Source: Alphaproteobacteria bacterium
Lineage (GTDB): Bacteria > Pseudomonadota > Alphaproteobacteria > UBA828
Length of the DNA: 5,155 nt
Assembly (NCBI GenBank): GCA_018668475.1
Contig: JABJCZ010000376.1
Coordinates: forward strand, 1 to 5,155
Reading direction: 5' to 3'
This document shows, piece by piece, positions 1 through 5,155 of this stretch (position 1 is its first letter; every line of letters begins with the position of its first letter). The notes beneath the pieces were generated by a model. The model was not told the DNA's origin and did no database searches. It saw only the letters and a program-made list of their open reading frames with translations. The position numbers and the translations under genes are program-made.

Positions 1-403
1 AGAGGTTGCCGGCCAGCCAATAGCGAACTTCGGTTTCGCTCGGGTCCGGGTTCTTCTCCAGCAGCGCCTTGGCTGCCACAAGAACGCCCGGTGTGCAGAT
101 GCCACATTGCAACGCAGCATCTTCAAGAAAACGGTTCTGCAACGGATGCAGCGTGTCGCCATCCGCCATGCCTTCGATGGTATCGACCGTGCGGCCCTCC
201 ATCTCTACCCCGAGCACCAGGCAGGAGCAGACCAGGCGGCCATCCAGCATGACGCTGCATGCACCGCAATCGCCGGAGGAACAGCCTTCCTTGCTGCCCG
301 TCAGGCCGAGTTGGTCGCGCAGAACATCGAGGAGAGTTTCGGTGGACTCGCAGAGAAACTCGGTGGGCTCGCCGTTTACTGTTGTTGCTACTTGTTTTTT
401 CAT
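1..403 (-). CDS. Molybdenum hydroxylase [2Fe-2S] small subunit (CoxS/XdhC-like), 3' truncated by window edge
   Basis: Small iron-sulfur subunit of a xanthine dehydrogenase/CO dehydrogenase-family molybdenum hydroxylase. It passes electrons from the molybdopterin site to FAD in the medium subunit, probably in the cytoplasm since no signal peptide is seen. Starting at ATG 403-401, 134 codons are readable. Residues 36-51 (GSKEGCSSGDCGACSV) hold the plant-ferredoxin-type ligands Cys41, Cys46 and Cys49, with Cys61 as the fourth. The second, helical domain shows QCGICTPG at 99-106 (Cys100, Cys103). The reading stops at LAGNL (130-134), exactly where the family has its CRC pair, so the last two ligands and roughly 25 residues lie outside the window (family length is about 160). 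The start codon overlaps the stop of the FAD subunit gene as ATGA (403-400), which suggests translational coupling. The catalytic large subunit is expected next on the left. The family is very clear; the substrate (CO, purine, aldehyde, other N-heterocycle) cannot be told from this subunit. Confidence 0.96.
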   Translation of the reverse strand, partial: MKKQVATTVNGEPTEFLCESTETLLDVLRDQLGLTGSKEGCSSGDCGACSVMLDGRLVCSCLVLGVEMEGRTVDTIEGMADGDTLHPLQNRFLEDAALQCGICTPGVLVAAKALLEKNPDPSETEVRYWLAGNL

Positions 404-1266
404 GACCGGCTTTTCCCCGCCCGTTCCAATGCAATCACTGCGGCACGTTTGGCAAGCACGCCGGTAACTTTCTTCCGGTAGCTTACGGTGCCGCGTTTGT
501 CGTCAATGGGTGTTGCTGCTGCGCTTGCTGCCGCTGCCAGACTGGCAAGCGCGTCGTCGCCCACATTTGTGCCGACCAGAATGCCCTCGGCCTCTGCCAG
601 AACAATTTGCGTCGGCCCGACGGCACCAAGTGCAACTTTCGCATCGGTGCAGATGCCGGCCTCATCAATGCTCAGGCAAATACCAACGCCGACCACGGCA
701 ATATCCATCTCGGTGCGCGGGATCATGCGGAGATATGCGTCACCGCGCCCGGCCTGCTTGGGTGCAAGGCGGATGTTGACTAGAATTTCGTCCGCCGCCA
801 GCGAGGTTTTCCCCGGCCCGGTTACGATGTCATCTACCGCGATGTCGCGCAGGCCATTGGGCCCGGCGATCGTGCAGATGGCGCCTGCTGCGATCATGGC
901 GGGCACGCTGTCAGCAGCAGGTGACCCGTTACAAATGTTGCCACCGAGGCTGGCGCGCCCCTGAATTTGTGTCGACCCCACAAGGTCCATGGCCTCAACC
1001 ACACCCGGCCAAGCTGCTTTCAGCGCCGCGTGCTCATTGAGTTCGGCACTTGGGACAGCCGCACCAATCAGAAAGCCATCTGCGTTTTCGGCGATTGTCA
1101 TCATCTCAGGAATTCGTTTGACGTCGACGATATGCTCGGGCTGGCGCATTCCCGCACGAAGCTGAACCAGAAGGTCGGTCCCGCCCGCGAGAAGGGAGGC
1201 TGAGCTGCCGGAAGCGGCGAGCAACGAAATTGCCTGATCCACGGTAGTCGGTTGATCGTATTGCAT
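400..1266 (-). CDS. Molybdenum hydroxylase FAD-binding medium subunit (CoxM-like)
   Basis: FAD-carrying subunit of the same xanthine dehydrogenase/CO dehydrogenase-type complex. It takes electrons from the [2Fe-2S] subunit and hands them to the terminal acceptor. From ATG 1266 it has 288 residues, the usual size for free-standing medium subunits. Both FAD diphosphate-binding motifs are present: AGGTD at 27-31 and LGGNICNGSPAADS at 107-120. The C-terminal part carries the family's YRKKVTGVLAKRA signature, typical of the CO_deh_flav_C domain. Start choice: a GTG at 1278 would add four residues (MLTT) and resembles the N-termini of some homologues, but the purine-rich AGAGAA directly abuts it. 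The same purine run is about 11 bases from the ATG at 1266, which I prefer with modest confidence. The TGA stop overlaps the small-subunit start by 4 bases. The gene lies 137 bases downstream of the kinase gene on the same strand. It could belong to a CO dehydrogenase-like, purine or aldehyde oxidoreductase; the medium subunit does not discriminate. Confidence 0.95.
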   Translation of the reverse strand: MQYDQPTTVDQAISLLAASGSSASLLAGGTDLLVQLRAGMRQPEHIVDVKRIPEMMTIAENADGFLIGAAVPSAELNEHAALKAAWPGVVEAMDLVGSTQIQGRASLGGNICNGSPAADSVPAMIAAGAICTIAGPNGLRDIAVDDIVTGPGKTSLAADEILVNIRLAPKQAGRGDAYLRMIPRTEMDIAVVGVGICLSIDEAGICTDAKVALGAVGPTQIVLAEAEGILVGTNVGDDALASLAAAASAAATPIDDKRGTVSYRKKVTGVLAKRAAVIALERAGKSRS

Positions 1267-1332
1267 GGTGGTGAGCACTTCTCTGTTTTTGGACGCGGCA
1301 ATTTAACCGATCAGCGGCGGCTTGTCCCACTG

Positions 1333-1357
1333 CCATTTGGCAATGGGCACGCCATTG
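1333..1357. repeat. Small mutually exclusive inverted repeats in the kinase-CoxM gap
   Basis: The 125-137 base gap between the kinase stop and the CoxM start holds CAATGG (1341-1346) and its reverse complement CCATTG (1352-1357) around a 5-base loop. An overlapping alternative pairs CCATT (1333-1337) with AATGG (1342-1346). The two hairpins cannot form together. No T-run follows on the minus strand, so a simple terminator is not supported. It may be an mRNA processing or spacing element, or chance. A weak promoter-like pair, GGGACA-16-TTAAAT, follows on the minus strand, but it is too poor to call. Confidence 0.25.
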
Positions 1358-1403
1358 TGATGATGGGCAAGGGCAGCCTGACTCCAGGGGTGCCGTGCAA
1401 AAG

Positions 1404-2483
1404 CTAAATTGAACCTTTCCGGGCCTCAATCCATCCGAGCTCGGCCAGTCGCCGGGCCCGGGCGCCGTAATCCATGGCATCCGGCGCACTGGCGTTGCCG
1501 TTCAATGCCCGGGCGTAGACGCCCTGGGAAATGCTGGCCAGCCGAAAAAACGAGAATGCGACAAAAAAGTGCCAGTTTTCCGGCCGGTTTCGGCCCGAGG
1601 CCGCGCAGTAATCGGCGATAAACTCGTCTTCTACCGGGATGCCAAGCGCCTTCAAGTCATGCCCACCAAGGCCAGAAAGGGCGCCGGCCTCTTCCGGCAT
1701 GTAATAGGGCAGGCAGTTGTATGCGAGATCGCACAGTGGATGCCCCAGCGTCGAGAGTTCCCAGTCCAGCACGGCGACCACACGAGGCTCACTGGGATGC
1801 AAAATCAAATTGCCCGGTCGATAATCTCCATGCGCAATCGTGGTGAGGTCGTCATCCGGCTGGTTGCGAGGCAACCACTCGATCAAGGCGTCCATGTCGG
1901 CGATGGGGTCGGTCTTGGCGGCTTCATACTGGCGCGTCCACAGGCGCACCTGGCGTTCAGCATAGCCACTGTGCTTGCCAAAATCGCCCAACCCGGCTGA
2001 CATCCAGTCCACCGAATGCAAGCGGGCCAGCGTATGCGCGATATCGCGAAAGGTGGCCCGCCGCTCAGTCGGTATCATGCCTGGGAGCGCAGGGTCCTGA
2101 AAAACTCGCCCGGCGACGTGGTCCATGATGAAAAATGGGGTGCCAATGACCTCGGGGTCATCACAGAACACACGCATGGCCGGCACGGGCACGTCGGTTG
2201 GCCCCAGCGCCTCCATAATCCGGTGCTCGCGCTCTATCATGTGAGCTGAAGGCAGTAGGTCGCCGGGCGGTTTTTTGCGCATAACGAACTGCCCATTGGC
2301 CGCCTTGATCAGATACGTCGGGTTGGATTGCCCGGCCGCAAACTGGCGGAGCTCAATAGGTGGCGTTACGCCCGTCGCATGTTCAACTAGCCAGGCCTCA
2401 AGCCGAGACGTGTCGATGGTATGGCCGTCTCTGACGGCGGTGGTTTTTGGCTCGCCCTGCGCTGGTGTCGCTGCGTTTGTCAT
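1404..2483 (-). CDS. APH/ACAD10-11-type phosphotransferase family protein (small-molecule kinase)
   Basis: A 359-residue protein of the aminoglycoside/choline-kinase-like fold, in the branch resembling the N-terminal kinase domain of ACAD10/ACAD11. Visible motifs: a nucleotide-loop-like GQSNPTY (51-57); VMRKKP (67-72) with the likely ATP-binding lysine at 70 or 71; EREHRIM (84-90) with the helix-C-like glutamate; the catalytic Brenner motif HGDYRPGN (218-225), with Asp220 as base and Asn225 as metal ligand; and LDWELSTLGHP (239-249), with Asp240 as the DFG-equivalent. The kinase therefore looks intact. Known members of this branch include 4-hydroxyacyl-CoA kinases (human ACAD10/11, and LvaA of levulinate catabolism in Pseudomonas putida), so a catabolic role is more likely than drug resistance. 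No acyl-CoA dehydrogenase domain is fused or seen nearby; instead the gene is first in a minus-strand run with molybdenum hydroxylase subunits. Start ATG 2483-2481 has a weak GGA seven bases upstream. The actual substrate is not known. Confidence 0.93.
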   Translation of the reverse strand: MTNAATPAQGEPKTTAVRDGHTIDTSRLEAWLVEHATGVTPPIELRQFAAGQSNPTYLIKAANGQFVMRKKPPGDLLPSAHMIEREHRIMEALGPTDVPVPAMRVFCDDPEVIGTPFFIMDHVAGRVFQDPALPGMIPTERRATFRDIAHTLARLHSVDWMSAGLGDFGKHSGYAERQVRLWTRQYEAAKTDPIADMDALIEWLPRNQPDDDLTTIAHGDYRPGNLILHPSEPRVVAVLDWELSTLGHPLCDLAYNCLPYYMPEEAGALSGLGGHDLKALGIPVEDEFIADYCAASGRNRPENWHFFVAFSFFRLASISQGVYARALNGNASAPDAMDYGARARRLAELGWIEARKGSI

Positions 2484-2514
2484 GGAATGATCCGGTCAGG
2501 TGATAATATGGGCC

Positions 2515-2543
2515 ATTGCAACGTGACGGCGGGGCGCCGTCAA
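2515..2543 (-). promoter_or_regulatory. Candidate promoter of the kinase-molybdenum hydroxylase group
   Basis: On the minus strand, TTGACG (2543-2538; 5 of 6 to the -35 consensus) is followed after 17 bases by TGCAAT (2520-2515; 4 of 6 to the -10 consensus). Transcription would begin near 2508, leaving a leader of about 25 bases before the kinase ATG at 2483. A plus-strand mirror, TTGCAA (2516-2521)-17-GTCAAT (2539-2544), is weaker but lies in the right place to serve the dioxygenase gene. These are matches by eye only. Confidence 0.3.
2524..2542. promoter_or_regulatory. Perfect inverted repeat in the divergent control region, candidate operator
   Basis: TGACGGCG (2524-2531) and CGCCGTCA (2535-2542) are exact reverse complements separated by GGG. 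The site lies about midway in the 107-base gap between the divergent kinase and dioxygenase starts, in the spacer of the candidate promoters and overlapping the minus-strand -35. This is a classic position for a repressor or dual regulator controlling both directions. A further outer pair, GGTGAT (2499-2504) and ATCACC (2543-2548), flanks it asymmetrically. No regulator gene is present in the window, and I do not recognise the site as belonging to a named family. The alternative is an RNA hairpin in the dioxygenase leader. Confidence 0.5.
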
Positions 2544-2590
2544 TCACCGCAATGTCGGGCCGTAGCACTAAGTCAGGGAAAAGAGGCAGA

Positions 2591-3406
2591 ATGAGTGAAT
2601 TCGGCAAGATATTTGAAGGCGAAGCGCGGGCCGATTTGCTCCAGCCTAATGGCGGAGCAGCCCTCAATGAAGCGCTCCTTGAGGCTGGGGTGCTTTGCCT
2701 ACGCGGTGCTGCTCTTTCCGGCGGCGATTTTCTGGCGTTGGCACGGCGTTTGGGCGAGCCACAGGCCCAGTTGATTCGTGAGCATCGCGACGACGAATAC
2801 CCGGACGTCTCGATTATCTCGAACGCTCACGTTGATGCGCTGGGGGATGGCAAGCGGATAGTTCTGGGTCGTCACTGGCATACGGATGATTCCTATTTCG
2901 CGGTGCCAAGTGCGGTAACCCTGCTGCACGCCAACTGTGTACCGGCCGGGAAGGGAGATACCCTGTTCGCTGATACCCGCGCGGCATTTGACGAGCTTCC
3001 CGAGTTAAACAAAAATATTATAAATGGCCGCCAAGCCATTCATAAATATAAATCAAGGAGGAATGTATCACCAGTTCCGCACCGCACAGCCGAGGAGGAA
3101 GCCGAGACCCCGCCGGTGTCGCATCCTCTGGTTCGGACCCACCCGGAGACGGGCCGTCGCGCGCTCTATCTCAATCCCAACCGGATTGACCATGTGGCTG
3201 GTCTGTCGCTCGAAGACGGCGATGCCTTGCTGGATGAGCTGCTCGCTTTTGCGACCCGGTCGGAGTTCGTCTACCGCCATCGGTGGCAGGCGGGAGATGT
3301 CGTGATTTGGGATAACCGGTGCACCATGCACCGGGTCGAGGACGATTTTGGAAGCGCGCCGCGTGAGATGATGCGGGTGCTGCTGAAGGGCGCAGTGCCT
3401 GTGTAG
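2591..3406 (+). CDS. TauD/TfdA-family Fe(II)/2-oxoglutarate-dependent dioxygenase
   Basis: A 271-residue soluble dioxygenase that would couple 2-oxoglutarate decarboxylation to hydroxylation of an unknown substrate. The iron ligands are visible: HTDDSY at 97-102 gives His97 and Asp99, and the distal histidine is His247 in TMHRVEDD (245-252). The 2-oxoglutarate-binding residues sit at the spacing I recall for Escherichia coli TauD: Thr124 in GDTLF is 27 after the first His, and Arg258 and Arg262 are 11 and 15 after the distal His. All catalytic parts are therefore present, and the length is close to TauD (about 283). The start at ATG 2591 is chosen because AAGAGG (2581-2586) lies four bases upstream. 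The frame stays open upstream to a TTG at 2516, but that would add a basic, non-family leader across the putative operator. Codons 140-160 are unusually AT-rich. The gene is divergent from the kinase and 134 bases ahead of the HyuA gene. Taurine is not implied as substrate: the family also acts on aryloxy acids, sulfonates, carnitine precursors and others. Confidence 0.94.
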   Translation: MSEFGKIFEGEARADLLQPNGGAALNEALLEAGVLCLRGAALSGGDFLALARRLGEPQAQLIREHRDDEYPDVSIISNAHVDALGDGKRIVLGRHWHTDDSYFAVPSAVTLLHANCVPAGKGDTLFADTRAAFDELPELNKNIINGRQAIHKYKSRRNVSPVPHRTAEEEAETPPVSHPLVRTHPETGRRALYLNPNRIDHVAGLSLEDGDALLDELLAFATRSEFVYRHRWQAGDVVIWDNRCTMHRVEDDFGSAPREMMRVLLKGAVPV

Positions 3407-3410
3407 AGAT

Positions 3411-3426
3411 GTGCCTTTTCCGGCAC
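3411..3426 (+). other. Short stem-loop just after the dioxygenase stop
   Basis: GTGCC (3411-3415) pairs with GGCAC (3422-3426) around TTTTCC. GAG (3406-3408) and CTC (3427-3429) could extend the stem past a 2-base bulge. The T-run is in the loop rather than after the stem, so this is not a standard intrinsic terminator. It may protect the mRNA 3' end or weaken read-through into the HyuA gene. Confidence 0.3.
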
Positions 3427-3473
3427 CTCGGAGGAGGCTAATTTGCCGCACGCGAGAGAGAGCAATTGCCGCC

Positions 3474-3519
3474 GGGCGCAACGCCCATAAAGTGATGCAT
3501 TGCGGTTCGCGCTGCGAAC
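3474..3519. promoter_or_regulatory. Two inverted repeats in the HyuA leader
   Basis: GGGCG-CAA-CGCCC (3474-3486) and GTTCGC-GCT-GCGAAC (3505-3519) are perfect inverted repeats within the 134 bases between the dioxygenase stop and the HyuA start. The second is followed by an A-run and then by the ribosome-binding sequence. They could be operator half-sites or leader hairpins controlling HyuA separately from the dioxygenase. A poor promoter-like pair, TTGCCG (3466-3471)-16-TAAAGT (3488-3493), surrounds the first. The structure is seen directly; the function is inference. Confidence 0.35.
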
Positions 3520-3540
3520 TAAAAAAGAGTGGGGAAACGC

Positions 3541-5155
3541 ATGAGTTATCGTATTTCAGTTGATACCGGTGGCACGTTTACCGATGTCGTCGTGGCGAGC
3601 CCTGATGGCGCGCTGACAGTGGGTAAATCGCTGTCGACGCCGCAGCGTGCCGGCGAGGGCGTGCTGAACGGGCTGGCGGACGCCGCACGCAATATGGGGC
3701 TCGGTGTAGATCAGCTGACAGCGGAAGCCAGTGTTCTCATCTATGGGACGACCTGGGCCACCAATGCGATTGTGACCGGCCGCATCGCCAAAACGGCGAT
3801 GCTCTTTACCGAGGGCTTTCCGGATATCCTGGTCTACCGGCAGGGCGGCAAGCTTCATCCGTTTGATTTGCACAATGATCCGCTCAAGCCCTATGTGCCG
3901 CGCCACCTGACGTTCGAAATTGCGGAGCGCATGAATTCTGAGGGCGGCGTCGAGCGCCCGTTGGACGAAGCGGCTGCCCGCAAGGTGATTGAGGGTCTTG
4001 CGGGTCGCGATATTGAAGCCGTCGCGGTCTGCCTGTTGTGGTCCATCAAGAACGCCGATCACGAGGAGCGGATCGGCGCGCTGATTGAAGACGTACTGCC
4101 GGGTATCCCCTACACCTTGTCCCATCGCCTCAACCCCATCATGCGAGAATACCCGCGCGCATCTGCGACCGCCATTGATGCTTCATTGAAGCCACGGATG
4201 CAGCGGCATCTGCAGGAGCTGCAATCCGACTTGAAAGGGGCGGGTTTCGGCGGTGAATTGCTTGTCAGCACGGTATCTGGCGGGGTCATGCATGTGGAGG
4301 ACGTGGCGCCGCGTCCAATTTACATGGTCAAGTCTGGCCCTGCCATGGCGCCATTGGCTGGCATCGCCGACGCCGAGGCCGAAGGCCTCGGCAATGATGT
4401 GCTGGTGGTCGATACCGGAGGGACGACGTTCGATGTCAGTCTCGTTCGGGCGGGCGCGGTTAAATACACCCGTGAAACCTGGCTGGGCCCACAGTTTTCT
4501 GGCCATAACCTCGGGCTGTCGTCGGTTGATGTGCGCAGTGTCGGGGCGGGTGGCGGCTCGGTGGCGTGGGTTGATTCCGGTGGCCTGCTACGAGTTGGGC
4601 CAGAGAGCGCGGGCGCTGACCCCGGGCCAGCTTGTTACGGTCGTGGCGGCACCCTGCCGACGGTGACCGATGCCGCTGTGGTGCTCGGATACATCGATCC
4701 CGCGCATTTCCTTGGTGGGCGAATGCCGCTGGATACGGATGCGGCGCGGGTGGCGATTGCGCCGCTGGCAGATGCACTGGACAAGAGTGCTGACGAGACA
4801 GCATTTGCGATCATCACGATTGCCAGTGAAACCATGATCAAGGCGATCGAAGAAATTACGGTCAATGAAGGCGTAAACCCGGCCGAAAGCGTGCTGGTTG
4901 CCGGTGGCGGCGCTGCCGGGCTCAATATTATGCCGATTGCGGCGGCGCTGGGTTGTAACCGGGTGCTGGTGCCGCGCACGGCTGGCGCGCTCAGCGCCTG
5001 CGGCGCGCAGTATTCCGATGTCGTGGCCGAGTTCAGCGCCAGCCAATATGTCCGGTCGGACCATTGGGACGATACGCTGGTAAACGATACGCTGGCGGGC
5101 CTCGATGCACAGATGGATGCGTTTGCGGAAGGCCCGGTTCCCGCAGATGGGCCGG
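3541..5155 (+). CDS. HyuA-type hydantoinase/oxoprolinase family protein, 3' truncated by window edge
   Basis: An ATP-dependent enzyme subunit of the hydantoinase A/5-oxoprolinase/acetone carboxylase-beta family. Such proteins phosphorylate a cyclic amide or a ketone, usually with a HyuB-type partner. The window holds 538 codons from ATG 3541 with no stop; members are usually near 680-700 residues, so the C-terminal fifth or so is missing. Visible in order: phosphate loop 1 DTGGTFTD (8-15) opening the Hydant_A_N domain; GTTWATNAI (69-77); SGPAMAPLAG (265-274); phosphate loop 2 DTGGTTFD (291-298); VGAGGGS (334-340); GADPGPACYG (358-367); and the nucleotide-binding AGGGAAG (454-460). These make a complete actin-like nucleotide-binding core. 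The start is supported by GGGGA (3531-3535) five bases upstream. It follows the dioxygenase on the same strand, with a structured 134-base leader between them. HyuB is expected on the right. N-methylhydantoinase, 5-oxoprolinase-like or ketone (acetone/acetophenone) carboxylase activity cannot be separated here; separate HyuA and HyuB are not typical of eukaryotic-type fused oxoprolinase. Confidence 0.95.
   Translation, partial: MSYRISVDTGGTFTDVVVASPDGALTVGKSLSTPQRAGEGVLNGLADAARNMGLGVDQLTAEASVLIYGTTWATNAIVTGRIAKTAMLFTEGFPDILVYRQGGKLHPFDLHNDPLKPYVPRHLTFEIAERMNSEGGVERPLDEAAARKVIEGLAGRDIEAVAVCLLWSIKNADHEERIGALIEDVLPGIPYTLSHRLNPIMREYPRASATAIDASLKPRMQRHLQELQSDLKGAGFGGELLVSTVSGGVMHVEDVAPRPIYMVKSGPAMAPLAGIADAEAEGLGNDVLVVDTGGTTFDVSLVRAGAVKYTRETWLGPQFSGHNLGLSSVDVRSVGAGGGSVAWVDSGGLLRVGPESAGADPGPACYGRGGTLPTVTDAAVVLGYIDPAHFLGGRMPLDTDAARVAIAPLADALDKSADETAFAIITIASETMIKAIEEITVNEGVNPAESVLVAGGGAAGLNIMPIAAALGCNRVLVPRTAGALSACGAQYSDVVAEFSASQYVRSDHWDDTLVNDTLAGLDAQMDAFAEGPVPADGP
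5069..5095 (+). repeat. 12-base direct repeat with 15-base period inside HyuA
   Basis: ACGATACGCTGG occurs at 5069-5080 and again at 5084-5095. The 15-base offset keeps frame and encodes DTLV then DTLA (residues 511-519) in the C-terminal region past the nucleotide-binding core. It looks like a small in-frame duplication, or chance. Confidence 0.5.

Noticed and set aside
488..964. 158-codon plus-strand open frame opposite the FAD subunit
   Set aside because: The FAD subunit on the minus strand has clear cofactor motifs; this frame is a low-complexity Ala/Pro/Arg shadow.
1106..1489. 127-codon minus-strand open frame bridging the kinase and CoxM genes
   Set aside because: It overlaps both real genes out of frame and its translation resembles neither family. 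The gap between them has no gene I can support.
1404..2483. Aminoglycoside resistance gene
   Set aside because: The APH fold is shared, but sequence motifs fit the ACAD10/11-like catabolic branch and the neighbours are catabolic enzymes, not resistance or mobile genes.
2516..2590. Upstream extension of the dioxygenase to a TTG at 2516 or an ATG at 2552
   Set aside because: The added residues are not family-like, no good ribosome-binding sequence precedes them, and the ATG at 2591 has AAGAGG at suitable spacing.
3024..3305. Internal gene starting near the AAGGAGG at 3055
   Set aside because: The frame runs out of phase within the dioxygenase, ends before its distal histidine, and encodes an Arg/Pro-rich sequence with no family resemblance; SD-to-ATG spacing is also too short.
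3411..3429. Rho-independent terminator after the dioxygenase
   Set aside because: The stem is short and is not followed by a T-run on the plus strand; the Ts are in the loop.
3505..3526. Terminator formed by the GTTCGC/GCGAAC hairpin and the following A-run
   Set aside because: On the plus strand the hairpin is followed by As, not Ts; on the minus strand the Ts come before the hairpin, so neither direction gives a terminator.
3556..4125. 189-codon open frame on the minus strand opposite HyuA
   Set aside because: It lies wholly opposite a gene with unmistakable HyuA motifs, and its translation shows no recognisable family; long antisense frames are common in GC-rich DNA.
4588..5064. 158-codon minus-strand open frame opposite HyuA
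   Set aside because: Antisense shadow of the HyuA reading frame, rich in Arg/His/Ala/Gly with no family motif.

Overview
The window looks like part of a catabolic gene cluster from a GC-rich proteobacterium. An alphaproteobacterium is my best guess, from the GC-rich third codon positions, the tightly packed genes and the family mix; there is no rRNA or other marker to prove it. Nothing here suggests a phage, a transposon, a CRISPR array or an RNA gene.

Layout. Two gene groups diverge from a control region at about 2484-2590. The left group reads on the minus strand, in transcription order: an APH/ACAD10-type small-molecule kinase (1404-2483), a 125-137 base gap, the FAD-binding medium subunit of a molybdenum hydroxylase (400-1266), and the [2Fe-2S] small subunit (1-403, cut by the window edge just before its last cysteine pair). 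The last two genes share a 4-base ATGA overlap. The order medium-small is that of coxMSL-type operons, so the large molybdopterin subunit is expected just outside the left edge. The right group reads on the plus strand: a TauD-type Fe(II)/2-oxoglutarate dioxygenase (2591-3406), a 134-base leader containing several inverted repeats, and the first 538 codons of a HyuA-type hydantoinase/oxoprolinase (3541 to the right edge). A HyuB partner is expected to its right.

How the genes may work together (inference). A molybdenum hydroxylase usually hydroxylates an N-heterocycle or an aldehyde, a TauD-type enzyme performs an O2-dependent hydroxylation or cleavage, and HyuA/HyuB enzymes use ATP to open cyclic imides or lactams or to carboxylate ketones. 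Together they suggest stepwise oxidation and ring opening of a small, possibly nitrogen-containing, compound. The kinase belongs to a family that includes hydroxyacyl-CoA kinases and could act on an acyl-CoA or hydroxylated intermediate. The substrate cannot be named from this window.

The most notable non-coding signal is a perfect 8-base inverted repeat with a 3-base spacer (2524-2542) in the divergent control region. It lies inside candidate promoters for both directions and is a good candidate operator for co-regulation of the two groups.
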